In this document: positions 49,465 to 61,499 of the stretch, in pieces
How the letters are laid out: the number at the start of each line of letters is the position of its first letter
Numbering within the stretch: position 1 is the first letter of the stretch
Origin: Amaranthus tricolor
Taxonomy: Eukaryota > Streptophyta > Magnoliopsida > Caryophyllales > Amaranthaceae
Direction of reading: 5' to 3'
Length of the DNA stretch: 64,000 nucleotides
Assembly: GCF_026212465.1 (NCBI RefSeq)
Contig: NC_080058.1
Location: 2,342,001-2,406,000, forward strand
The notes under the pieces: generated by a model
The model's database searches: none
What the model was told of the DNA's origin: nothing
Seen by the model: only the letters and a program-made list of their open reading frames with translations
Program-made: the position numbers and the translations under genes

Positions 49465-51157
49465 AAGTGTAGCTCTATAATTCTTGAATATAGTAAACGT
49501 GCTATATATGGCAATTTAATTTTATGTAAAGTTGTAGACAATGTTTGCTATGACTGATCCACATAAAATAATCTCTTTATTTCTAAAAGATAAAATTGCG
49601 TACAATTCAATCATGTTAAACTCGTAATGAAATTGAATGTACATGCTAGAAGTGGTCATTTAAGTTTTCAATCTATAACTAGCCATATTAGTCTAGTTAT
49701 AAAAGCTACGTTTTGGACATTGGAGTAATGTTCCAGCTAAAATGTAGCATGTAAAAGAGTTAAAAGAAGTTGGCAATAAATTAAAGTTAAATCATGCTTG
49801 TATTCAACAACCAAAAGCAATGAAAGTACGAAGCAAAGTTAACCTTGACAACCATATATTATAATATAAGACCATACTAACATACTAACTCTGCATGTTA
49901 CATCCTTTTCCACCAATTTATGAACTTTCTCTTATAAGAAATGTGAGCCTCTTATTTAGTCCAGAGTCGTGTTCATTCGAGTATTCAGATGAACTTTTAA
50001 ATATAATATCTCGGATTCTGTTAATATAATTTCGAATCTTAAGTATGTAAATATATTGACAATTTAATTTTGATTTATTTCAAATAAATATCTAAAAATA
50101 TCAACTTATAAATAATCATTTTTAACATAAATTAATATATAATACTCATTTTAAAATAATCGTCAATAATATTTAAATTTAGTAAATATATGTGTTTTCT
50201 AAATAACCTTCAATAATATATTTCTAGACACTCATTATTGATTATACTCCTATAGAATTCACATTAACAAGTATAGTTTTTCACTTGGTGGAAAAAAAGT
50301 AATTTGTTAAGAGTACTTGACGGAAATACGTATATGAGAATTATAGAGAAACTGTTTGGTGAATCATAAATGGTAAAAACCAAAAGAAATTTATAGAAAA
50401 TATTACAAATTTCATAAATTTTCTAAACGATACCTAATTATGACTTCATGAATTCCTTACTGAGACTCTCTTATTACACGAGAAAATTTTAATTGAAACA
50501 GCCCAAACTATTTTAATAAAAAATACTTTCTATGTAAGTGTGAATTTAGATTTTTATTTTTTTAATATTCTTTTATTAATAGGCAGCTCGTATGGGCTCG
50601 TCTCACAGTGAGATAGTTTCATCTCATACAACATTTGTTGTTGCGCAGCTAGTCTCTTGAGAGACGTCTCTTAGGTCTAATCCATTAAAATTTAATGACT
50701 ACTTAAATTTTTCTTAATGCCTACTTATCACATCCTTAATACCTACTCACAATATTTTGAATGTGTATTTACATCAATTTAATATTTACTTACAATATTT
50801 CAAAAAATGTATATCGAACCAGCCCAATTAAGAATCTTTTGTCACATACATAATGTAAAGTAGTGGGATATCTAAAAATAAAAAAGATAATATAATGAGT
50901 AAAAGTAATAGAGTTATATTTAAAAAAAAATGAGTGAAATTGATTAGGACATATATAAAAAATAGAAAATAAAGATGAACATAACTATAAATCGAAAAAC
51001 TAGAAGAAGAGACATAAAGAAGAGTATTACTTAGGCTTCGAACAGTGGCATTGACAGTGTAACCTCGATCAAGCAAGAGCTTAACAATCCAAGAAGCAAT
51101 ATAACCAGAAGCACCTGTTACACACACTTTTTTGCCTTCTTCTTTAGAAGATTCCAT
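46118..51157 (-). CDS. NADP-dependent extended SDR, cinnamoyl-CoA/dihydroflavonol reductase-like (copy A), 328 aa
   Basis: Six exons: 51157-51031, 48931-48762, 48160-47966, 47454-47292, 46546-46360 and 46262-46118. All GT-AG junctions are in phase (1, 0, 0, 1, 2). The ATG at 51157 is used because the longer reading begins with TTG. Residues 13-23 carry the Rossmann motif [10 protein letters not shown] (GxxGxxA), and ATVR nearby is typical of NADP preference. A serine pair in FTSSMGAV (about 130) and Y167-x-x-x-K171 (WYLLSK) complete the SDR catalytic set. The canonical cinnamoyl-CoA reductase signature KNWYCYGK is replaced by MKWYLLSK, so this is a CCR-like carbonyl reductase (phenylacetaldehyde- or pyrone-reductase-like) rather than true CCR. 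Substrate unknown; presumably cytosolic. Intron 1 is 2.1 kb. Intron 3 holds a TRIM. Confidence 0.9.
47544..47841 (-). mobile_element. TRIM-like retroelement in intron 3 of gene A
   Basis: Direct terminal repeats lie at 47769-47841 (5') and 47544-47620 (3'). The 5' repeat is followed on the minus strand at once by tggtatcagagg (47757-47768), the initiator-Met primer site. The 3' repeat is preceded by the purine tract gagggggc. There is no coding capacity. The flanks aaaat/aaagt are a 4-of-5 target duplication. Same orientation as the host gene. Confidence 0.8.
48975..49205. repeat. dispersed 'gagaccgtttcac' repeat in intron 1 of gene A
   Basis: Starts gagaccgtttcactatgagacgg and ends gaaaccgtctcatttgagaac, giving inverted ends. 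The centre consists of repeated tgatcacttta/aagtgatcat words. A long, related tgatcactt-rich stretch lies at about 53700-53970. Probably a MITE family, but the ends are not exact. Confidence 0.45.
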
Positions 51158-51216
51158 GAATGTACTTTCCCCCCCTTTAATTGATGCCAATAAGCTAAGT
51201 GGTGGTATTTTTATAG
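51158..51216 (-). promoter_or_regulatory. core promoter and short 5' UTR of gene A
   Basis: On the minus strand TATAAAAATA spans 51215-51206, about 50-58 bp upstream of the ATG at 51157. With usual spacing, transcription would start near 51183 and the 5' UTR would be about 25 nt. Position and consensus only; no experiment. Confidence 0.5.
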
Positions 51217-51219
51217 GGA

Positions 51220-54200
51220 AGAACTTACAACTTCATTTACTAAATTAAACTACAATGCTGATGCACCCCTGACCCCACCACTCTAATAACTACAGTTTTT
51301 AACTACAACTTTACAAGCATTCAATTCTCACACCATTCAATTGCATGCATTGTGTTTTACAATTGACAACTGTTTGGAAAGTGAACCCTTTTTCTTTTTT
51401 TTTACTCTTCTTTTTCCTTCTTCATGCATCATGTAGCTTGGAAATTTATTTCTTATTAGTATTAATTAATTTTAATTATGGATGTAGTTGATAATTAAAC
51501 TCATAGTTTTTCGTATTAAGTGATTAATTAATTTGACTAATTGATTTATGAGCTGATTTTACTATACATGCTCTTACAAGTAGTTTGTTTAAAAATAATT
51601 TATCATAATAATAAGTTGTTTCTACCAGTTAATTTACCAAATAATAGTATTAGTGGATTTAAGGGCTAAACCATATATCGACTTGTACCAAAATAAGTTA
51701 TTATGTCAAACACCCCAACCCCATCTTTTTTTCTTTATTGTTTTTAGGGAAAAAGCAAAAACTCACCGTAAGTTTTGAATTCTGGTTTATTTTTCATATC
51801 TTTACAAGTTTAAGACCTAAATATCAATTGCATAAACTTATAAAGCTAAAGAAATATGAATGAAATACATAAAAGAACGTTCGAGGCCTCTTAATTTTAA
51901 GGGCCATATGTCTTGAACCATGCGAGCGTAATTAGTTTCATTGAGAATGAAATATAATAATATTCCCTTAGCATTGTGTATTTCTTAATTTAAAATTTAT
52001 GAGATAAATTGTGGATTTTATTTGGTATTATAAGAATTGAATTGGAAACAAATTTTTTAATTTATGTAAAATTGTAGATTATATATTGATTTTATCAAAC
52101 TTTGCATTAATGGAAGTTTAGTTGAAAGTCGTGTAATGATATTGCGATTTTGTGAAACGGTGCTCAAGACAAATAAGTAATGAAAAATAACCTAAAATAA
52201 TCCAACATATTTGTGATTATTCTATAATAGTCCCACCTATTAATTAATTATGAATAATTTCAACTTTGAGAGGTATTTTCCTAGAGTAAATCTGGTGATC
52301 GGATGACTTGCTATAGCAAGTTTTATTTTTTTTAAAAAAAAGATAAATTAAAATAAATGTCAAAAAAATGTTCAAAAAACTTTATGATTTTTTTTATTAT
52401 TTAGAATTTTTTATGTAAACATTTAAAATTTTTAATTCTCTAATTTTAAAATAATTTTTAGTTTACTTTTTTGGTGAATTACCTATTATAACAAGTCATG
52501 GGGTTACCCAAGTTTACTTTATGCAAATACCCCTTAAAATTGAGATTATTCATAGTTAATCAATAGATGAGATTATTGTAAGAAAATCACGAATAGATTG
52601 AATTATTCTAGATAATTTTTCCATAAATAAATAAAGAGAAAAAGACGTAAAGGACCATATTTTTCCATAAAAATATGAAAATTTTGTCTTCACTTACATT
52701 TAAAAAAATTAAATCTTAATTAATGAACTAAATTAAATTAATAAAAAGCTAATATAAATTAATATTTAAGGTCTTTTATCTTTGAGAGTTTTTAATGGGA
52801 CACTTTGATAAGAAATTAAAAATATTGTAGGAAAAAAAAACCTATTCAACAATTGAATTATATAAACGAAAGTTTATTTAACTAAGTTTATAAATTGAAA
52901 GGGGTTATTTTGTTAAGTATTTTAATGGTTTATTATCATTAATTAGACATTTTAACCAATTCTTAAAAAAGGAAATTTCCTACCTAATTCTAGAGGACCA
53001 CTTAGGTTGTTAGCTTTCATTTAGTAAAAATAAATCACCAAATATAAAAATACGAAAATTATAATTCACGTGCCTCCCCATACTTAACACCTCCCTTCTT
53101 CTCTAGCTACCAATCCACGTGTCTCCTTGTACTTTTTTTTTTTCTCTTGTAACAACTTGAGCATCCGTTAATTATGAAGCTACCATACTTTTTAAGGTGT
53201 TAAGGCTTCACAATAAACAATTTAAGTTGTTATTGTTATGCTTTTAACTATCAATTTAAATTTTTAATTAAATTAATGGTTGAAGTCTTCCTATATATTG
53301 CATATATTTATATTTTATTAAAAAGGTTAAATATAAATTGTAGATAATTAATAGACATATCAAATGGTTAATTCAGTCAATTATCATTTAGGTCTTGATT
53401 CATTGGTGCTAGATTATTCATGAGTGGCTTTAATTCACCAAATATTAAGACTTAATTAGGTTAAGTAAAACAAATATAATAAAAGTAATTGTAGTAGATA
53501 CTCAAAGTGAAAAAATATCAATTTAATCGATAAATGAATTACTATAAGTTTCTATGAAACAAAATCTTGCCCAGATAGTCTACATGGAAAATTATGTTTT
53601 GAAAATTTATAAAGTTTTGGAAAAACTATTTCACAATTTCTCAAATAAAATAATTTCATGATGAGATTAATTTTTTTAGGCTGACTCAGTGTACCTTTAT
53701 TGCATTAAAGTGGTCACTTATAACATTAATTACTTACAATTTTAAAATGACTATTATAACCTTATGTGATCATTTACAGTTTTAAAGTGATCACTTTAAG
53801 ATTGAAAGTAATCATCTTTAAGTGATCACTTATAATCCTTAAGCTAAGTGACCAATTATAATTTTAATGTGATAACTTATAATAACTTTAAAATGATCAT
53901 TTACAATCTTAAAATGACCAATTAGAAAATAAACTAATTATATGGACTTGTCCCCTAATAAGCACTTGCTGAAACTATATTTAGACGTGTTATGGCCTAG
54001 ATTAGCAAAAATAAAAAAACCCTAAAACCTTGATCATTTTCCAAAAAGCCTAATAAAGACAAGTCAAGTCTTCCATGACAGTAAATGATCATTGTTTGGA
54101 TTTTTTTATTAGACTTAAACCTCATAGGGTATTTTTAATATCGTCCAAGCAAGTTTTTGTTCAAAACTCAAACTTCAAACAATTCATTGCTCAAACACAT

Positions 54201-55440
54201 TTTTTTCTATTAACTTTAGTGTCAGTATACTTTCTCAAATAAATGATAATTTTAAATTTTTTATAAAAAATATTTTAAGAAAATTATTTAATTTTTCCAT
54301 TTAATTGAATGATTCCTTATCAAAAGTAAGTGACAGGGAATATATATAGTTCAACTACAATTTCCTACATTTAGTATTTTTGTGATCACCATATTAATTT
54401 TCCCGAAAATTAAATCAATTTTTTGAAACAATTATGGTGATATAGACAATGAGTTTGACAATTTTGTGTAAAGTGTGGATTTCCTTGTAGTATTGTCGTG
54501 TAACTTCGACATGCATAATTTTTCTCGTGGTATTTTGTGACACTAAGTCCAAGTTATTAGGGTGTTGATTGTACATAATCAATTTTTTGTAAAGTATTCT
54601 TTTATTGCTGGTAAATCATAGACTCACCAAATTAATTAAATATTATAATACCGCACCTTTAGTTTTGAAATTTTTGATCCCCCATTACAACCTCAATGTT
54701 TGAGGGCCTAATTATAGAAGAGCCTTATTCCATGAAATGAAGAAATGCAAAAACTGCTTCACGAATAGTGAAGCCGATACTACATAAGTCACGTTGGATG
54801 CGTTATAATCTACGCTTTTTCTGTTTTTTTTAGTTTGCTCCATTTACACCATATGAGTCAAAAGATGCTGACTTGAGTAATAATTGAATTATTGTGGTAG
54901 TAAGTTTGAATTGTAATTTGGATCATGGAAAAATTGTTAATACAATAATGTGCAAAATAATTAATAATGGTGAAAATTTCACTTTTTAGTAAATTATTAA
55001 AATATTACAACAGATCACCTATTAATACAAAATATTGTTCCGAGTAAGACAGAGTTTTTGTTTTTTTTTTCATTTTCCATTTTGCTTTTGGTAAGTTTTT
55101 GAAATCTTTTATTTCTTTAGCTTAGATTAAGTAATGAGTTGATTTTTTAAAAAAAAGGCAAAGAGAATAAAACAGAATAAAAATTGTCAAAATCTCATGT
55201 AATATAATATTATACATGGACACAATTACAATATAACTAGAATTAAAAAACTAAATATATTTTCTTTCAAATCACCTGTCATAATAATTTTCATATAATT
55301 TATTATTTTCAACAAAAAAATTAAACATTGATGCACATAATAAGATAACGATGTATAAACAAAACCCACTAGAGACCATTCCTTTATTGCAACAAATCAT
55401 TTCCTTCACCCTTTGATAAGAAAATAATTGATAAAGCATA
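51220..55440. other. AT-rich spacer between reductase genes A and B
   Basis: No coding exon found on either strand. About 53700-53970 is a block of repeated agtgatcac/tgatcactt words, similar to the core of the repeat at 48975-49205. The rest is AT-rich, with short poly-T or poly-A runs. Confidence 0.5.
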
Positions 55441-58400
55441 TCAAAAAGTAACCATACCCTTCTCCTTTAAGCACTCAACAGTCTCTTTAAGAGCAACTTT
55501 TAAGGGAATGTATTCATCAATCCCTAATGTTTTGGCTTTCTCCTGAGAAATCTTGTAAGCTGCCTCAGGTGGCCCATCATCGTCACACCTACACCAAAAC
55601 AATGAATGTATGATTTCTTATCACACTAACAAAATATTTAAAAATATCGACAATAATATTGTACTACTCCAATACTATTAAATGACTTTCACTGAAGGTG
55701 GAGTTTTAAAAGTTGGATATAAACTTTTTTACCCTTGTTAACAATATAACTAAGAATAATTTGGGAATTACGAACTTTTGCGAATTACAACCTTAATGTT
55801 TATTTCTTGCGAATTACAGCCATCAAAATATCAAAGTTTAAAAGTTCAGGCCAAAACATAGAATTCCGACCATTTTGGTGGTTGAAATTTTAGGTTAAGT
55901 GGTCGGAGTTATATTTTTTGGCATGAACCTGTAATGTTGATACTTTGATGGCTGTAATTCAAAAAAAATAAGCATTAAGACTGTAATTTGCAAAAGTGCT
56001 AAACTATAAGCTTGTAGTTCGCAAATTATTTTATAACTAACAAATATTATTTTCGATTAACCCTTGGTAGCAAACGTCATATGCAACTTTATATAAATAA
56101 GAAGTACATATGATTTAATAAATTATTTTACTTTAGTCTATTATAATTCAAACTAAATAACTATAAATCTTTGACTACATCGAAGTAATAGACATAACAG
56201 TTAAAAAGAATGATGGAGCCAAATATATACTTCTTACTTGTTAGGAAGTTTGAGACTTGGGTAAAGTTGATGCAAAATCTTGACAAGTTCTGAAATGTGT
56301 GCTACGGTCTCGCACAATATGTACCTCCCATTAGCAGAAGGAATCTCGAAAGCACGAATATGTGCTTCAGCAACATCTCTAACATGAATCCACCCCAAAG
56401 TAAAATTTGAATACGTTTCAGACCCTAAAATTAACCAAAAATATTTTAGCAGTTTATCATATTGGAATCTTTATATTCAATCGATTTTTCTAACCTATGC
56501 ACGATGCTTAGGTTTAGACAATAAATTTGATAATTATTTTTAATTTGATAAAATATATTGTATAAAATAGGTAAATGTAATAATAGTTTATAGAATATTC
56601 TTAATAAAGTTTCAAATAATTACCAATTTTATTGTCTAAACCTCTACACTAGATTTATAGGTAAGAAAAACCGATATTAAATAGCTAGTTATGATATTAA
56701 ACATACCATTAATCAAGTTAAAAACAAAGAAAATAGTTGTCAGATTTGTTGTTGGCTGCAACATTGGACCAATAACAGCAGGTAGGCATAGTGAAATCAT
56801 GTCAATGCCATTTTCTTTAGCAAACTTCCAAGCAGCAATCTCAGCTAAGGTCTTTGAAAGCAGGTAACACTCCTGTAAAGCAATTTGGTAATCAATATTC
56901 ATATGGACAACAACCATACCATCTTACCTAGTACATTCCGCTTATAAAGCCAAGATCCAAGGTCCTAAGAAAGGACATGAGGAATGTAGTAGATGACATA
57001 CAAACCGCTTACAAACCATATCCGTACCCTCATATGGAAAACAACATATATATTTATGGGAAGTTTCAAGTGATGATTTTGAATTTTTGGCTTTTCCACA
57101 AATGTTTTTTTAAATTCATGCGGTAATCTTGAGCTTCCAACTTTTTCACGTGGTAAACAAAAATATTACGATTTGGTTAAATTAATAATTTATTTCGACT
57201 AAATTTCGAAATATGTGATCAATAAATAAAAAAAATCCTTTTTGTTCACCACATGAAAAAATTGAAAGGTCAAGGTCACCATAAGGATTAAAAAAAATTT
57301 GTGTACCACGTGAAAAAGCCGAAAATTCAGAATTACCATATAGAATTTCCCTATATGTATTTATACATACACCTATTTTTCCTTTGCAACCATCAGGGGT
57401 AGAAAACCAAGTTTCATCAACTACTGTTTCATTGGTAAGAGGTTCTCCATTGTGCACAACTGCAGCTGTAGAAGATGTGAAGATCACACGTTTTACAGAC
57501 GAAGCTCTTACACACGAGGCGAGTACGTTTAGAGTTCCGTTTACAGCAGGATCAATTACTTCTGCCTGTAATGAACAAAATACAGAGGTAAAACAGATTG
57601 CTTGCTAAGTTTCAAGAGTTGCCACAAATTCAAATCAGAAATCACAATAGAATATATAATATATAATATATGTTGGGGCTCTGATCAAGTTTGTTAACAA
57701 ACTTGTTTAGACTTACTATAGACCTACTAGTAAACTGGCCTTGAGTCATATATAAACCTTTATCTTCAAAGTAATTGTGAAGGAACCAACTCAACTAAAA
57801 GTTTAAGCTGATGGTTAAAGCCTAAGGATATGTTATATACTCTAACACGCCCCCTTACACGAGAGCCCTTTGGCCTAGAAGCGTGGATGCAACATCCTTA
57901 TACCTAATGCTAAATATTCTACTATTAATGATGAGGGGTTAAGATTTGAATCCGTAACCTCTTGTCAAGTGGGCTTCTGATACCATGTCAAGGTTTTACC
58001 AACTCAATTAAAAACTTAAGTTGATGGTTAAGGTCTCGGGATATGTTATATACTCTAACAGTAATTTAATTAGTCTGATCATCATCCACAGTTTACAATA
58101 TCAAAATTTCATACATATTTTAATAAAGTTTATCAAGATATTGATTATTAAATTATGTGTTCTTTTATTTATGTGAAGTTGCGCATAACATTTGCTAATA
58201 ATAGTCAATCTGCAATCAGAAGCAACTTCTTTGTCTGTCTTATCACTAACAAGGGTAAGATTGTACACATCCGACCTTCAAATCTCACAATAGGCAGAAG
58301 CTACTTAATGACAGTTGTTAATGAAATGTTATTGTTGTTGTAAAATATCAATCATAAATCATAAATGATTCATGAACCACTGATAAATTTGAACAATTGT

Positions 58401-59410
58401 GAAAACTTTTTCCCAACCGGTGTAATTTAAGATTTTAACTCACTAACTAATTTGCTTTCTAAATTCGCAATTCGCTTAAATTTATCGAAAAAATAGCTCA
58501 AAATCAATTAAAATATGCTAATTTTCAATTTCACTTTGCAAGAAAATTAGAGAAACAAATGACAATGTTCTGAACATTCGTGTATAATACAAAAGTCAAT
58601 AAACAAGCAATAGAGAAAATTGTTGGACTAAAGTTGAAGCATAACCTGAGGGTTGTCAGAAATGAAAATCAATGGAGATGCAGTATGGAAAACACCTTCA
58701 CATCCATAAATAGCAGAATCAAAAGAACCTTCTTTTGACAGATTGGCTTCAAACAAGTGAAGTCTTTCCTTTGCTCCTTCTAATGCAAGTAAGTGTTCTG
58801 TTTTTGCAGGATCATCTACATCCCCAACAATCACAGACAGTTCAATAACTAAATGACACATTATTTGCAACTTCACATGAATAATAAAAAGAGCATATAA
58901 TTTAAGTTGTTATTGACAAGAAACCAACTCAACCAAAAAGTAAAGCTGATTTTGAGGCACCGGGATAAATTATATACTCTAACACGCCCCTCTGAACATG
59001 AGAGTCCTTTGGGTTAAAAATATAAATGCAGCACAGGGCCTAATGCTAAATATTCCACTTTAAATGAGGGGTAGTTTAGATTTGAACCCATGACCTTTTG
59101 TCACGCTAGCGTTGTTACCATGTCAAGAATCAACTCAACTAAAAACTTAAATTGATGATTAAGGCTTCAAAATATGTTATATACTCTAACACGGAGCAAT
59201 TTATCACAAAAACATAAACTGTTACAAATAATAATGTTAAGTCTTAATCTTAAAAAATTATGGTGCAAAAAACATACTTAAGTTGCGAACTGTAGCATGG
59301 ACGATGTATCCACGGTGAAGCAAGAGTTTGACAAGCCAAGAAGCAATGAAACCGGAAGCTCCAGTCACACATACTCTCTTATTATTCCCTTCGCTTATAA
59401 TTTGCTCCAT
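55441..59410 (-). CDS. NADP-dependent extended SDR, cinnamoyl-CoA/dihydroflavonol reductase-like (copy B), 332 aa
   Basis: Six exons: 59410-59278, 58815-58646, 57565-57371, 56872-56707, 56424-56238 and 55588-55441. Exon sizes equal those of copy A except for small in-frame differences (exons 1, 4 and 6). The nucleotide motif is [10 protein letters not shown] (residues 16-25), the catalytic serine region FTSSTAAV, and the catalytic pair Y169-x-x-x-K173 in [11 protein letters not shown]. Three differences from copy A stand out: ECY instead of KWY before the active tyrosine, LCLPAVIGP instead of INPSIVIGP, and KCDDDGPPE instead of KPSDDKPFD near the C-terminus. These lie around the substrate pocket, so a different substrate is plausible. 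Intron 3 donor: of several GTs, only the one at 57370 keeps the frame. Introns 1 and 2 each hold a TRIM; intron 5 holds a foldback MITE. Confidence 0.9.
55747..56038. mobile_element. foldback MITE in intron 5 of gene B
   Basis: The left arm (gaataatttgggaattacga ... gcgaattacagccatcaaa) and right arm (...tttgatggctgtaattc ... agttcgcaaattatttta) are inverted copies around a centre containing accattttggtggttgaaat. It is the same family as 60930-61190. No coding capacity. Confidence 0.65.
57776..58060 (-). mobile_element. TRIM-like retroelement in intron 2 of gene B (best copy)
   Basis: 285 bp. LTRs lie at 57986-58060 (5', 75 bp) and 57776-57847 (3', 72 bp), reading tgttagagtatataacatat...ccttgaca on the minus strand. 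Primer site tggtatcagaag follows the 5' LTR directly. Purine tract taagggggcg precedes the 3' LTR. A perfect 5-bp target duplication gtaat (57771-57775 and 58061-58065) flanks it. No gag or pol. The LTR contains a TATATAA box. Confidence 0.9.
58914..59191 (-). mobile_element. TRIM-like retroelement in intron 1 of gene B
   Basis: LTRs lie at 59121-59191 (5') and 58914-58984 (3'), 71 bp each. The primer site is decayed (tggtaacaacgc), and the internal region is alignable to the copy at 57776-58060. The purine tract is agaggggcg. The flanking 5-mers do not match, so the copy is older or was rearranged. Confidence 0.8.
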
Positions 59411-59723
59411 TAATTTTTATTTTTTATTTTTCTGAAAGATAAAGCAATGTTATGATTTTAATTAAAATGTGTAAACTGTCACTATAATAAGTGATAGATT
59501 ATTAGAAGATAAAATGTACACAGTGATATTGAATGGTACACAAAGAAAATGAAGATAAGGTTGTTGATTTAGGGGAAAAAACGTAGAGCACACTAACTCC
59601 ACCATTCTCACTCCGTCTGTTTGAGTTTGTGGTACGTAACTAAACTATTTGAGAACTTTTTGTGTTAAATTTTACTTTTTCTGTTCTTAAAATTATTCTT
59701 ATAAGAAATGTTCACTGAAATTA

Positions 59724-60097
59724 GGAAAATTTGCAAAGAAACACCTTATAAAATCAGTTTTTTTTAAAAAAATACCTTTTAAAATTTTTTTTTTTGTAAA
59801 AAAAACACCTTTTAAGAGACTTTTTATTAAAAAAAAACACCTTAAATCAGTTTTCGGTGACTTTTGTCAACTTTCAGGCGTTGACTATGCCATTTGAGCT
59901 CAAAAGTCAACGCCTGATAGTTGACAAATGGCATAGTCAACGCCTGAAAGTTGACAAAAGTCACCGAAAACTGATTTAAGATGTTTTTTTAATAAAAAGT
60001 GTCTTAAAAGGTGTTTTTTTACGAAAAAAAAAAATTTTAAAAGGTGTTTTTTTTACAAAAAACTGGTTTTATAAGGTGTTTCTTTGCAAATTATTCC
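59724..60097. mobile_element. long near-perfect foldback element between genes B and C
   Basis: A 374-bp palindrome-like element. Outer arms are ggaaaatttgcaaagaaaca / ...tgtttctttgcaaattattcc. The inner 56-bp arms at 59841-59896 and 59925-59980 are perfectly inverted. The loop is 28 bp and itself carries a third copy of gtcaacgcctgatagttgac. Flanks tgaaatta/tggaatta (7 of 8) suggest an 8-9-bp target duplication, as in Mutator-like elements. No coding capacity. Confidence 0.75.
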
Positions 60098-60929
60098 TGG
60101 AATTAAGATAATAGAAATATAAATTTTTAGATAGTAAATATATTTTTTTATTGAATAATGAATTAAATGGATAAAAAAGAAATCATAAAAATTTTAAACA
60201 TTATTAAAATAAAGTTAGTGGAAAAAAATAAGAATGTCAGAATTATTTAAAAAAATATTTAAATAAAATTAGTGAGAAATATATGAGGACTATAAACATT
60301 AAAAAAAAGTTAATGGAAAATATGAGGAGACCATAAATATTAATAAAATATCAAAACGAGAATGAACAAGGTTGATTATGTCTAAAATTTGTTATATAAA
60401 TAGAAAGATTTGTTAGGAAAATAACAAATAAAACGGTTTAAAATCACCATTAAAAACAACTTTAAGGAATAATGAGAACAAGGTTGCATCGCATCGTAAC
60501 GGCCAAAGGCGACTCAAATGCTAAGATATGTGCAATTGCCACATCCTTAACATGGACATAACAGAAAACTCCATTTCGATAAGTTTTTACCCCTGTATAA
60601 TTTAACGAAATTTTCAAGTCGATAACATTTTTCCGAGTTTTAGGGATTATTAACAGCCACAAAATCTGAAAAGATACTCACCATTAATTAGATTTAGAAT
60701 TGTAGCTACAGATGAATTAAGCTGAGGTTGCAACACAGGACCTATTACTACGCCTGGATTTATCGAGATCATGTCGATACAATGCTCTTTGACAAATTTC
60801 CAAGCAGTATCTTCAGCCAAGGTCTTGAAAATTTTATACCACATCTGCACCAGCCAAGGAGAGCACATAACTAAATGGAAACATATAGCAAACGGCCAAT
60901 CAACTGAACAAATAAGAGCAAGTTCATAT

Positions 60930-61190
60930 TCATTGACGAATTATTTGCGAATCAAAAACTTAGAGTTTGGGCTTTTTACGAATTAAAACCACCAAAGTAT
61001 CAATGTCTATAACGTTCAGACCAAATCACTGGATTTCGACTATTATAGAGGTTGGTATTCTGTGATTTGGACTGAAAGCTGTAGACATTGATAATTTGGT
61101 GCTGTAATCCGCAAAAAAGAATTGACACTGTTATTCGCAAAAGATCTAAACTTTAAGGCCGTAATTCGCAAATTATTCTTCATTAAAAAT
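60930..61190. mobile_element. foldback MITE in intron 3 of copy C
   Basis: Arms gaattatttgcgaatcaaaa ... and ... ggccgtaattcgcaaattattc are inverted. The centre reads tggatttcgactattatagaggttgg. It is a second copy of the family at 55747-56038. A partial near-duplicate of the exon 4 flank (ccacatctgaaccagccaag, 61272) follows at 61272-61345. Confidence 0.6.
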
Positions 61191-61271
61191 GCATTCTTTT
61201 GTAAACTCAAGCACTTTCTTAAGTTTACTCTCAAAGGCATATTTGATGTAATAGAGGAACAAAATGGAATA

Positions 61272-61350
61272 CCACATCTGAACCAGCCAAGGAGAGCACA
61301 TAACTCAATGGAAACAAAGACCAAAAAGCCGATCAACTGAACAAATAAGA
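61272..61350. repeat. duplicate of the exon 4 acceptor flank of copy C
   Basis: The sequence accacatctgaaccagccaa...ggagagcacataactcaatggaaac (61270-61313) repeats 60838-60885 (accacatctgcaccagccaa...ggagagcacataactaaatggaaac), and cgatcaactgaacaaataag...agcaagttcatattgatt repeats 60896-60935. The duplication spans the foldback MITE, placing it between the two copies. Confidence 0.7.
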
Positions 61351-61499
61351 GCAAGTTCATATTGATTAAACAGGACATCCTTTGTAAACTAAAGCACTAT
61401 CTCAAGTATACACTCTGAGGATTTGATGAAAAAGAGGACAAAAATATTAAACATCCAAGTAATTCTGAACAAACTTGTCCAAATTGCTTGGCATGATGG

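Noticed and set aside
57384..57608. Plus-strand 74-codon frame opposite exon 3 of gene B
   Set aside because: Antisense shadow of a conserved coding exon.
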